A DNA stretch of 64,000 nt from positions 384,501 to 448,500 of the forward strand of contig OY540818.1 in the NCBI GenBank assembly GCA_961205875.1, given 5' to 3'. This document shows, piece after piece, positions 46,258-55,947 of the stretch; within the stretch, counting starts at the first letter, position 1, and each line of letters begins with the position of its first letter. Below the pieces are notes generated by a model. The model did not search any database and had not been told where the DNA came from. It saw only the letters and a list, made by a program, of their open reading frames with translations. Source of the stretch: Sialis fuliginosa (lineage: Eukaryota; Arthropoda; Insecta; Megaloptera; Sialidae). A program made the position numbers and the translations under genes.

Positions 46258-46542
46258 AGAAGTCCATCGGCCACTTCGACCGCAGAGATGGCAAGACCGA
46301 GAAATGAAAATTACCGAATCACAACTACTGACACCAGAGAGACCAGAGTCTCAACCTTAGATTAAGTTATAATTAAGTATTAGAAGCATAACTTTCATTA
46401 ATATTATAACAAACTAGAAAATTGTTTTCACACTGTTCCATGACGGGTTTTTGGTGCCGTCAAATGTAATTTTGTTAATTATTAATAAACGTGAACTGCT
46501 CCACTACCCATTTGGTACTAGAGCCCCCTTTTTTTTGTCCCT

Positions 46543-47655
46543 TTGGAATATGGTTACAAATGATTTACTGGAGGCTGAATATCCAGAAAATTGTATGGTA
46601 ATTGCATATGCAGATTATATTTGTATAAGTATTAGAGCTAATAGTCGTGCAGAATTAGAAAGATTGGCTTCCTTGTGCTTATGCAATGTAACAATTTGGG
46701 CTGATAGTAATCGACTCCAAATTTCAATAAAAAAAACTTGTTATATATTGCTGAAAGGAACATTGATCAGAAATCCAACAATTAAATATAAAGGAAGTAA
46801 CATCTCCAGAAAGCGTGTTGTTAAATATTTGGGATTACATTTGGATGAAAAATTATCATTTATACCACATGTTAATATAGTATGTCAAAATTCAGTTAAA
46901 ATATTTCAAAAATTACGAAGATAAGTAATAACATACCTAAATCCAGACAGTGATGTCTTACAAACAATATATCGATATGCAATAATTCCTAAAATTGCAT
47001 ATGCAGCTTCATGTTGGGGAACCAGGGCAAATATTACACATATTAAAAGAAAACTAAATAGTACTCAAGCTATATGCTGCAGAACAATTGTATCAAACAT
47101 GGCTGCAAATATACTTTCTGGAGAAATGTCATTGTATCTTCAGATATTAAAAATTTACAGTGCCCAAATTTTAAAGACACATTAATTCAGTTAAAATATA
47201 TAACAAGACCTTCCATATTGAACAAAATCGTCAACATACTTTGGATAAAATAAACGATTATTTACATAACATTTGGCAAAGTGAATGGAAGAAGTGGATA
47301 AAGGCAGGATTACCTTTTTTTCCCAAAAGCTGATGTTTATGAATTTATAATTCCAAAATACGAGAAGAAATTTACCGAAATATTGACAGGACATGGGTAA
47401 TTTGGACAGAATCTACATCGAATTGGAAAGAGACAATCACCAAACTGCGATGCATGTGATTGATTCTCCAGTTCATAGAATAATGATTTGTCCAAATTTT
47501 ACAGAACAAAGGAGAGAGCTAAGAAAACATGTAGGACACTGGGCTCCAAGGATCCATGAAATAATAGATCCATATCTAATAGAAGAGCTCAAAGAATATC
47601 TTATAACTTCACCAGTGATTAACTTTAATTTGATATTAATTTGGTTCAAATAAAT
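46543..47655 (+). pseudogene. R1-clade copy K: RT palm to C-terminus
   Basis: The copy starts at LWNMVTNDLL, immediately after TGTCCCT. YADY replaces YADD near 46608. Then TIKYKGSN, VKYLGLHLDEKLSF, IPKIAYAASCWG, a frameshift after 46920, RTIVSNMAANILSGEMSL, and a C-terminal block with HVIDSPVHRIMICPNF near 47450 corresponding to the zinc finger. Probably the other end of copy I, but about 190 codons of RT between I and K are missing. Very AT-rich. Confidence 0.78.
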
Positions 47656-47681
47656 TAAATTAGAATTTTTAATATATGTTG

Positions 47682-47788
47682 CGGCTAGAACTAGGTGTAG
47701 CCGATTGCATTCGGCTAGAACTAGGTGTAGCCGTCTGTTATCGGCTAGAACTAGGTGTAGCCGATTGTATTCGGCTAGAACTAGGTTT
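47682..47788 (+). repeat. 30-bp minisatellite of hairpin units
   Basis: Units start at 47682, 47712 and 47742, with a partial unit at 47772. Each full unit contains CGGCTA, a 10-nt loop GAACTAGGTG and TAGCCG, so three identical 6-bp stem-loops stand in tandem. Located 27 bp after the end of the copy K coding relic, it may be part of that element's 3' UTR. Confidence 0.9.
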
Positions 47789-47926
47789 GAAATCTCGATA
47801 TCAGTTTTTGAATGTGGGGCTTATAAACTATAGTTAATTATATAAAATTTAAACATTTTCGTGTTAGTGAAAATGTAGTAATGTTATATACTATTTTATT
47901 ATGTAATAAATAACTTATTTATTTAA

Positions 47927-48922
47927 CCCTAGAGTAGGCGCACTATGAGCATTTTGCCGCCTTCAACAAAAAACTATTATTTTTTCAATTGAGAGCTCGT
48001 TAAGGTCCAGCTTCCCAGTACCTGCCTCCCCTCTCTTCACCTACTTCTGTTATTAGTTTGAGCTTACTCAATGCAAGGATGTCGGTGGGACGAGAGGGTT
48101 GTTACCACAGCGTATCACGCGGCAGCAATTTGCTCACCACGCGCCCACTCACGTAAGCATAATTATTGTATTATTATTAAATCGTTATTTTTTATATGTT
48201 AAAATATTTGTGTTTTATTATTGCTTTTGTGTCTGTTTTAGCATAAATATTATATAAACTAAAATGTTTTTAGGTATTTCGCATGTAAATAGTCAAAAAT
48301 GAATAAACAAGACGCATTAATAACTCCTGGTTGGAAGAACCGTCTGATTTATAAGAAACTGGTTCACAAAGCTTAGAAAAGAATGTATCTGGAAGTGACA
48401 GAGCTACTGAACATAGTCAGAATGATACAGATACAGAACAGTCGGCGGTAGATTCTGACGAGAAGGTGCTATCTGTCTCACAAGAACAACCAACGCCTGC
48501 ACCACCTGCACATAGGAGGACCAAAAAAGGGTGCAATGTTTGCTCAAAGTTACTGTACAACGAACATTGTGTGTACATGTGTCAAGTCTATTTTACTGAA
48601 GCATATGCTGTAGATAGTAAAAACATATAATTTTGTTTTATTTTTCCGTTTTTGTTAATTTTCTGTAAGTAAAGTCAAACATGTTCCTAAAAAAACTGTA
48701 ATTCTTCCAAAGATGATTCAAATCCAAAGTGCATTAAAAATAATTACATTGTATTAATAAATATTACTTTTTCCAATAGTCTATGTTTTATTATGATCCT
48801 TTTATCAACTTTTTTCAATATCTTTTGTAGTATTTGAAAATAAAATTGCATTATAGTATGGGCGGCAAAATGCTCCCCACGCGCCCACTCACGTTTTAGG
48901 GACAGGCGCGCCTATTCTAGGG
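47927..48922 (+). mobile_element. piggyBac-like non-autonomous element with TTAA duplication
   Basis: Ends CCCTAGAGTAGGCGC (left) and the complement of CCCTAGAATAGGCGC (right), flanked by TTAA at 47923-47926 and 48923-48926. CCCTAGA ends and TTAA targets define piggyBac elements. A second, subterminal motif (CCACGCGCCCACTCACGT) occurs inside the left half at about 48137-48154 and again at about 48877-48894 near the right end. At 996 bp it is an internal deletion derivative. Confidence 0.93.
48376..48630 (+). pseudogene. piggyBac transposase relic, C-terminal cysteine-rich end
   Basis: A frame rich in S, D, E and Q runs into RRTKKGCNVCSKLLYNEH and CVYMCQVYF, ending DSKNI before TAA at 48628-48630. 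The C-terminal cysteine-rich finger is typical of piggyBac transposases. Upstream, an ATG at 48300 opens a short frame (MNKQDALITPGWKN) that soon stops. The catalytic DDD core is absent, so the N- and C-terminal parts appear joined by deletion. Confidence 0.75.
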
Positions 48923-48926
48923 TTAA

Positions 48927-49385
48927 TATTCTATAGAATACTGTTTTTCTGTTTGAAGAGGAATTTGCTGATTGTTCCAGTGGTGTAGTAAGACAAATTT
49001 TCGGTGGGGGAGGGGTAAATACATACGATTTAAATTTTTTGAATGTATTTTGAACTAAAGTCCAATTCGATTTAAATCGTAATGAAAAAAAAACAGAGAT
49101 ATTTCTTATTTAAATTTTTGATAGAAATAAATGCCTAGTCCTATAATAATGATACAACCTTTTGATATATGTTAATTTATAACGGTAAACTGAATTGCAA
49201 CAATAAATATATCATTTAATAACACAAATAGAAAAGTGGCAACAATGATAAATAAATACAACAATTGAATATACGCAACTACCGGGCGGGAAAGGGCGAG
49301 GTATCGAGTGATCGGTTTAGTGTGAAACATAACTCCATTCTAGTAAGCTGCATTGGCCGCACGTGCGTTTTTTATCAATTTCAAA
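48927..49385. other. AT-rich spacer, nothing recognised
   Basis: Between the piggyBac-like element and the KRBA2-like relic. The last 120 bp are less AT-rich and may be the 5' UTR or promoter of that relic (GTGAAACATAACTCCATTC), but no motif is diagnostic. Confidence 0.4.
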
Positions 49386-49850
49386 ATGGCGGCGAATGAA
49401 GAGTTACAAGTGATGAAGTCCAGTTTTTACGAAGAGTTTGACTGTGTATTGGCTTCGAAACACGATAATAACCGAAGTTATATGAATAAAACACACTACT
49501 TGAAGTTGATAGAAGACGTTAAAAAAAACTACGAAACGTACAACATTACAATATCGTCGTTTGAAACGTTTCGATGTGTGTAATATCGGTAATATCGATA
49601 AGTTAATTGTTCCCGTATCTAATACCGACAATCTCAAATACTACGTCAAGAACGAAGCTTTGTTCGATGTTCTTAATGAAATACATTTGTCTATTGGACA
49701 CAGTGGAAGAAACAGAATGGTTGTAGAAGCAAAAAAAAGGTAGGTACGCAAATGTAACTCAGGAGACCATTCTTTTATATCTTCGATTATGTAAGCCGCG
49801 TCTAATGAAGCAAAAATCCATAAAAAAAGGTCTCGTCGTGATACCCATTT
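49386..49850 (+). pseudogene. KRBA2-like / Ginger-type integrase gene relic (N-terminal part)
   Basis: The ATG at 49386 (MAANEELQVMKSSFYEEFD). A frameshift near 49575 is followed by the H2C2-type block EIHLSIGHSGRNRMVVEAKK. A 4-nt duplication (AGGTAGGT near 49738) then causes TAG and a shift, and TQETILLYLRLCKP and KKGLVV follow. This resembles the protein annotated KRAB-A domain-containing 2 in insect genomes, which is a transposon-derived integrase of Ginger/gypsy type. The integrase core is gone, replaced from about 49850 by Jockey-type sequence. Family recognition is from memory of the motif pattern. Confidence 0.6.
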
Positions 49851-50304
49851 TAATTATGCCTTTGCATATAGTGCTATTAAATACTGTGTTGTGTTATGGG
49901 GACATTCCCTTGAAGCGATCAGAATTTTCAGAGCTCAAAAAAGAATTTTAAGACTCATATTCAATATTGAATTTAGACAAAGTTGTAAACAAATTTTTAT
50001 AGACAATAAAATTCTAACGTACTGTATCTATATTTATGAAGTAATAATATACATAAAACAAAACATAAGCAACTTAAAATTTCACTCAGATATACACAAC
50101 TATAATACAAGACCGAATGATAATATATACATATATAATTTTTATAGGACAACCAGGTATAGCAATAGCCCTATATGCAAAGGCAGTAATTATTACAATT
50201 TACTACCTGATTGCTTAAAGGATATAAAGGACATGGGAGCATTTAAAAGTGGTTTAAATGATTTTTTATGTAAGAGGTGCATTTATAGTTACAAGATGGA
50301 ATAA
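49851..50304 (+). pseudogene. Jockey/CR1-type RT C-terminus
   Basis: The frame reads LWGHS, IFRAQKRILRLIFNIEFR, SCKQIFIDNKILTYC, HNYNTR and SPICKGSNYYNLLP up to TAA at 50302-50304. These are the conserved C-terminal blocks of Jockey/BS-type reverse transcriptases. No stops occur inside the fragment. It is 5' truncated at about 49850, where it abuts the KRBA2-like relic. The 3' UTR runs to about 50572 and ends CCGCT7 before GTCCCT. Confidence 0.75.
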
Positions 50305-50579
50305 TTTTTATTTTTTTCATTTTTATTAATTATAATTATAATGAATTATCATTTGTTGATAGCGTGATCGTTCCTTTCATAATTTGTATTGTTGAATTAG
50401 AATTTTGTTTATTTAATATGTGTATAGGTATATTATGTATGTTTATGTGTACGTATGTATATGTTATGAATATGTATTTCCTTTTTTTTTCTCTTTGACC
50501 TGTTCTATATATTTTATGAATAAATATTTTTCTATCTTCTATCACCCACCAGGTGGTAAATTCCGCTTTTTTTGTCCCT
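50305..50579 (+). other. 3' UTR of the Jockey-type fragment, ending T7 and TGTCCCT
   Basis: AT-rich, with alternating TATGTA-type sequence around 50420-50480. It ends AAATTCCGC, seven T (50567-50573) and GTCCCT (TGTCCCT at 50573-50579), the same terminal arrangement as the family-1 R1 elements. Element L begins next. Confidence 0.6.
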
Positions 50580-50724
50580 ATACTAGTGAGTATGCCGTGA
50601 ATAGATCAAAATATCAAAAATGAATCTTGCTAAAAATCAAATATAAAGTTATAAAAATACTTATTTAAATAAATAAAAATGCGTAAAAACATCAATAACA
50701 GGTTTCGGAACATATAAAATGAAG

Positions 50725-51025
50725 AAAAAATTTAAAAGAAAGTTAATAAATTAGTGAAAAACTCAAAATTAATAAATACACTAAACGTAAAATTTTCAAA
50801 TGTCAAATTGTTTTTTGTGATAAAAGTAAAGTGAGTTATATAAGCTATAAAAAAAGACAAATCTAAATAAAGAAGTGTGTGATAAATAACAATAAAAGGT
50901 CTTAGATTATAAAACAGTGAACAAAAATTAAAACAAAATTAATAAAACAGTGTAAACTCAAAATTAATAAATATATATTAAATGTAAAATTCAAAATGTC
51001 AAAGTGTTCTGTGATAAAATTAATT
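50725..51025 (+). repeat. ~195-bp diverged tandem repeat in the 5' UTR of element L
   Basis: CTCAAAATTAATAAATA, a TAAA(C/T)GTAAAATT-like block, ATGTCAAA and TGTGATAAAA recur at about 50762-50825 and 50957-51018 in the same order. Tandem repeats in 5' UTRs often carry promoter activity in non-LTR elements; here that is inference. Confidence 0.7.
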
Positions 51026-51225
51026 GGATATTTTAAATTTTAAACTAAAATATGGAAATTGAACCTAAATTAAATTAGAGTGAGTGTTTTTAAATCATAT
51101 TTGGCATATATAAAATCAGATCTAATTTTTTTTTGTCAAAATTAAAGTGTGAATTTTAAACTACACTACCAGTCGATTTAAAAAAGTCTTTTAGGCGGCA
51201 TTGCCTTCCTTGGGATATATCTATT

Positions 51226-52489
51226 ATGTCCGTTCCGGCTTCAGGTCTGTGCGACTTCAACCCTGTTTCGGGTGTTCGAGAGAGAAATAGTGATATTACT
51301 GATGATTCGCTCGTTGACGCAAGTTTCAATGTCTACACTGTGGAACCCCTGGAAATGATGATTTCCTGTCTTCATATGAGACAATTATGAAGATGACTAA
51401 GGAGTTGTCCACTATGATCACCTCGTCCAAGGAGACAAGCGATCGTCGTAATTTGATGCAGGGGTATATACGAAAAATAATTCGTAGCTCTGAAAGTATG
51501 ATCCATGAGCATAAAGCTGTAAAGAAGGATGTGCCTCTAGTTGAGAAAGTGAATGATTTAGCTGTTAAGGTCAATAGCCTAATAGAAGCATCAAAGAGTT
51601 CTATAATGGTCGCTTCTCAAGCGGTTGGGCCTTCATATGCGTCTGTGGTTTCTGGTGCGAAAAATATGAGCGATGTCACTAGCAACAAAACGGTTGCAAA
51701 GCTCAGAGTGCCTGGCAATAAAAATCTGGTAAGCAAGAACACCTCTAGGTTAATCATAAGGCCTAGCCCTGAGTATGGATACAAAACCAAAGATGAAACA
51801 AAGACGGCAATTATGAAACATGTTTCTCCTATAAAAATGGGACTTAAATAGACCGAGTAATAAAAATTGATAATGGAGCTGTGATTTTAGAGTCCGATTC
51901 AAATTCCCTTAATAAACTCATAGATAGTCCTGCCTTTAAGAATGCTAAGGTTACGGCGACCCAGCCTGGTGGACTACTCCCGCGTGTAATGCTGCACAAT
52001 GTTCCTGGTGATGTGCAAGACGAACAATTGATAGAAGCTGTCATTAGCCAGAATCTTGATAACACTGTTGTACCTTCTGACATCAAGGTAATAGTACGAC
52101 TGCCAATTCGTGATAGCTCATATGTAAATTGGGTTCTAGAGGTGAAGCCAACTGTCCGCGAAAGGCTATGTAAAATGACACGTGTATACGTAAACTGGTC
52201 ATCTGTGCGTGTTACAGATTATATAAGAATATTGAGGTGTTACAAGTGCCAGAGGTTTGGTCACATGGCTAGGGACTGTAAAAGTTCACAAACATGTGGA
52301 GGCTGTTCTGTAGAGGGTCATGACCAGAAACATTGTATAAAAATAGATAAATAACTATGTTGCCCAAATTGTAAATGAGATGGAATTGAAGGTGCACGCT
52401 TAATCATCTTGCATTAAGTCGGGAGTGTAAGATTTCTATTAAAAAAATGAACCAGATGATTCAAAACATAAATTATGGCCATAGACAAT
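51226..52489 (+). pseudogene. R1-type ORF1 of element L
   Basis: The ATG at 51226 (MSVPASGLCDFNPV), with a frameshift near 51355. Then TKELSTMITSSKETSDRRNL (close to the KMVTTSKEPVSRRHEM region of family 1), PSYASVVSGAK, KLRVPGNK, and TAG at 51849-51851. In a shifted frame follow ILESDSNSLNKLID, VMLHNVPGD, and knuckles CYKCQRFGHMARDC and CGGCSVEGHDQKHC. The third cluster is broken by a TAA at 52352-52354. Confidence 0.82.
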
Positions 52490-52505
52490 AAAAATACCGT
52501 CTGTG

Positions 52506-54379
52506 GTGATGGAAGGATTTCCTTCCCTAAAAATAATTCAAATAAATTTACAGAGGTCACGCTTGGCCACCTCGGAAATTCGAAGGTTGTGTGAGTCTCA
52601 GCACATAGATATTGCTCTTGTACAGGAGCCATATTGTTATAAATCGAGAGACACCAACCTATGGACAACACCTGGATTTGGCTCTTATATCAGAGTACAT
52701 AACCCTATTAGAAATGAGCGATTCTATGCGGCGATATATGTATTTAATGACAGTATAGATATATTAACACTGGACTTTCTGTCAAATAGCAAAACCTCAG
52801 TCGTACAAATATAGGTAAAAAGCAATACCATTTATTGTGTGAGTACTTATTTCCCACCTGGGGGTGATGTAGAAGAAGATTTAGAACATTTGCAAATGGT
52901 AATTGATCGACTTGCAGACGAGCATATTTTGTTGTGTGGTGATTTAAATGCAAAGTCCACGTTGTGGCACTCCAGCTTAGACGATATGAAGGGAAGAGCT
53001 GTTCAAAACTTCCTTTTGTCAAATGGCTTATATGTATTAAATGAACCAAATGCTTTAACTACTTTCATGGGACCTCGAGGTACCAGTAATATAGATGTTT
53101 CTTCTGTAACAAACGGCCTTGTTGGACGTGCACGCGAATGGAGTGTGCCTGATGGATTAATTCAGAGTGACCATAGGGTGTTATCTTTTTGTTCGATCTG
53201 TTGGGAGCTCATGTTATCACAAAGAAAAGGGTATTTTATAACTATAAAGATATCGATCCAGATCTTCTTGTCAGGGAGATGAGCGTAATGCTGAGACAAC
53301 TTGACGATGAGTTTATTTGGCGTCCTACCACTGATTCCATCGATGAGAGAGTCGTGGCATTAACAAATGGCTTGATAAGAGTCAGAGAGAGTGTCACGCA
53401 TAGAGTCAGTTATAAGGACCGCAAGGTTGCTTGGCGGACAGTGGCCGTAGAGTCGGTACGGAAACGTCTGAGGCAGATTCGAAGAATTTATCAACGCAGC
53501 GTCAACGACACTGATAGAAGACTAAATCATCAGATTTATAGACGTGTTTTAGATGCATATTCGATGATTATTTATAAAGAAAAAATCAAAAGCTGGGAAA
53601 ATTTTGTTAAAAACGTACAAGTTGGCAGCTGACAAGCTTAAAAGAAAAACTTCTATGACATCTGTCAGAGATGCTGTATCTGGATTTCATACGATAGACA
53701 TATGCAGCACTTTAATAAACATTTTACACACGGTGTTCCCAGACGATGTACGCAAGAGTGAAACTGATTCGTACTAGAGCTGAAATGGCGACAGGCGACA
53801 TAAATGTGGATTTCCACATCACTGAGCAGGATGTGCTTGAACTGTACCCTTCTTTGGTTAAAAAGACTGCACCGGGAATAGATGAACTACAGACACAGTT
53901 TTTAAGACTTGATTTTCCTATGCTTATATCACATATCCAATTAATATTTTATGACTGTATGATTTTTAATTACTTTCCAAAGGTGTGGAAGACTGGAGTC
54001 CTTACGACTTTTTTTAAATCGTCTGATAAAGATCCGACAGATATAAAGTGATTAAGATCAATAACTTTATTATCTGATATGGGCAAGCTCCTTGAAAAAT
54101 TGGTAAGGAAATACATGTATAAATATGTTCCAAAAGAGAATGTTTGAAACAAATCAACATGATTTTCGCAGTGGCTATAGTACAATCACGGCTATAAATA
54201 AACTTCTTCAGTGTGTGCGACAATCGAACCACAAATATATAGCAGCAATCATGATTGATATAAGTGGAGCATTCTATAGCTTATGGTGGCCTGCTGTCAT
54301 TGCCGTGTTGGACCATAAGGGTGTACCACATCAGATAACTAATATACTTAGAAGTTACCTGGATGATAGAGAAGTCTAA
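52506..54379 (+). pseudogene. R1-type ORF2 of element L, truncated and frameshifted
   Basis: Endonuclease IIQINLQRSR, VQEPYC, CGDLNAKSTLWH, SNIDVS, QSDHRV. TAG at 52813, a frameshift near 53195, FIWRPT and KRLRQIRRIYQRS; a deletion near 53620 removes the SPWG block. RT pieces: VLELYPSLVKKTAPG, YFPKVWKTGVLTTF, DISGAFYSLWWP (Y replaces D/N after GAF). The part with GCPQGS, YADD and the zinc finger is missing. Confidence 0.83.
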
Positions 54380-54404
54380 TATAATATAATATAATAATAT
54401 TTAT

Positions 54405-55121
54405 TATAAAATGTACCGGACGAATAAGTAAAAGGCGGTGGAGAGGATTCTCCACGGAGACGCCTCTCCTTAGAACAACACTTCGCCGGAACCGACTTCA
54501 ACCTGCGTCCTGATCTGGTAATCATCAGTGAGTCCAATAAGACCGCTGTCGTCGTGGACGTGGCCGTCCCATTTGACAATACCCCGGCGGCAATCGACGA
54601 GGCGAGACGTCAAAAGATCCTAAAATATACCCCACTTGCAAACTCCCTTAAAGAGAAGGGGTATGACGTCTCGCTGGACGCGATTATCGTCGGGGCGTTG
54701 GGTTCGTGGAATCCGGCCAACGAGAGGATACTCCGGGTGTTGGGGGTCAGCCGCAGCTATGCTAAACGCATGCGGTGCCTCATCGTGTCCGACGTAATAA
54801 GATGGTCGCGCGACATCTACGTCGAGCACGTATCGGGGCTGCGGCTGCTACACCGCACCCGGACATATATATTTTATTAATGCTTTTATTCACATATTTA
54901 TTTCTTAAACATCCTCTCGTTGATTGGATCCCACACAAATCTGATATTACACTGTGATGATTCTTTTTTAACTGTGATTGTTCATATATTTATTTACTAT
55001 ATAAGTTTTAATGTAAATTTTAACATTTAATGTCCATATATATTATTATATATATTTGCCAATGTTTTTCTTTTTTTTCTTTGTAATTATTATATTTTAA
55101 TAAAAGTTATTATTTTCCTCC
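54405..55121 (+). mobile_element. R2-superfamily 3' fragment with restriction-like endonuclease domain and 3' UTR
   Basis: Flanked by a 14-bp direct repeat ATAATAATATTTAT (54391-54404 and 55122-55135), which fits a target-site duplication. The fragment holds only the C-terminus of the ORF and about 240 bp of AT-rich 3' UTR. Severe 5' truncation is typical of target-primed reverse transcription. The target is AT-rich DNA and not 28S. Confidence 0.75.
54445..54880 (+). pseudogene. R2-type restriction-like endonuclease domain, C-terminal part of ORF
   Basis: The frame from about 54445 reads LEQHFAGTDFNLRPDLVI, AVVVDVAVPFDN, a conserved KYTPLANSLKEKG, ALGSWNPANERILRVLG and YAKRMRCLIVSDVIRWS, stop at 54878-54880. 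R-P-D, then about 15 residues, then VVDVAVP is the PD-(D/E)xK core of RLE-type non-LTR retrotransposons. The GC content is much higher than the surroundings. It is not the same lineage as the R2-like copies at 7.6 and 41.1 kb, whose domain starts IKRHNDV and lacks this tail. Confidence 0.85.
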
Positions 55122-55141
55122 ATAATAATATTTATATTCCT

Positions 55142-55183
55142 CCAGAATGGAGCCTTGAGGCGTACCTCAAGGCTCCATTCTGG
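55142..55183. repeat. 19-bp perfect inverted repeat with 4-nt loop
   Basis: CCAGAATGGAGCCTTGAGG at 55142-55160, loop CGTA, exact complement at 55165-55183. The right arm is coding sequence for VPQGSILG of a reverse transcriptase. The left arm has no coding sense in that orientation. Confidence 0.97.
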
Positions 55184-55490
55184 GACCACTGCTGTTTAAC
55201 CTATTTATAAATAATCTAACTGAACACTTAAACGACAATGTATTACTTTACGTCGACAATATTACCATACTCAGAAAAATAGAAAATAGTCTAAAAAACA
55301 TCACCGATAAAATAAATATATCATTAAAACTATTTAATGACTGTTTTGAAACAAACAGCCTAAAAATAAACATTTAAATTCGGCAAGTACGGCTCTATAC
55401 CCGAAAGAATTAAACTTAATACTTCAAAAGAAATAGTCTTACAAAACTCTGTTAAATCCCTTGGTATTATAATTGACAATTATCAAAATA
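55161..55490 (+). pseudogene. Jockey/CR1-type RT fragment
   Basis: GVPQGSILGPLLFNLFINNL, then LLYVDNITIL (aspartates of the YADD box replaced by VDN), SLKLFNDCFETNSLKIN, a stop, and SVKSLGIIIDN in another frame. Contains palm and thumb blocks only. It begins exactly in the inverted repeat. Confidence 0.75.
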
Positions 55491-55599
55491 TTGTTTTTTG
55501 CTTCGGAGTATGTAAAACATAACTTCAGAAAAAATATTACTAAATATAATATATCATCGTCTATAAGATATAAGATATAAATAATTGTTCAGGAGAAAA

Positions 55600-55682
55600 T
55601 GCCCCCCAACCGAGAATCGAACTTGAAAACCTTGTATTTGCGGAGCCGACTTGATACACCCTTAACCAACAGACTAGTTGTT
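55600..55682 (-). repeat. tRNA-like SINE head (minus strand)
   Basis: On the minus strand TGGTTAAGGGTGT (A-box-like, 55656-55668) precedes AAGTTCGATTCTCGG (B-box-like GTTCGATTC at 55614-55622) by a tRNA-like distance. It resembles a tRNA-derived promoter of a SINE. It is not a functional tRNA: I could not form an acceptor stem or a convincing anticodon arm. Confidence 0.4.
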
Positions 55683-55947
55683 AATACATAACGTTTCATT
55701 GTATATAAGGTGCTAAAACTTTAGAGCCCTTTTAGTATGTTTACAACTTAAGGATACACTATCACCATACGAAGTCTGCATCCAAACTTCATTTCCCAAT
55801 CCGTGCCCTCCCTTTGTCAGTCGAGAAATCCAACTCGTGCGCAAGCGTCGCGACTCTTGTGGTAGGAAAAGTCACTTCCGATCGAAACTTAAAATCTAGT
55901 AATGGTAAATCATTTTGCTTATACTTTGTAGTCGTGTATTGTGTAAC

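Larger units (their letters stand above)
43259..46535 (+). mobile_element. R1-clade family 1, copy J, decayed
   Basis: A relative of the 10764-15715 element. It starts within ORF1 (SLINEHTTNDN, matching SLTNINHNTYG of the intact copy) and ends with the same 3' UTR: TGACGGGTTTTTGG stem, a degenerate terminal hairpin, T8 and TGTCCCT at 46536-46542. A large deletion removes most of the RT, including DISGAF and YADD. Confidence 0.85.
50580..54379 (+). mobile_element. R1-clade element L: 5' UTR, ORF1 and two thirds of ORF2
   Basis: The AT-rich 5' UTR (50580-51225) contains a diverged ~195-bp direct repeat. ORF1 and ORF2 are decayed by frameshifts. The element ends in the RT after YLDDREV at 54379, where an AT-rich tract and an R2-superfamily fragment follow. 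Related to copies I and K. Confidence 0.82.
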
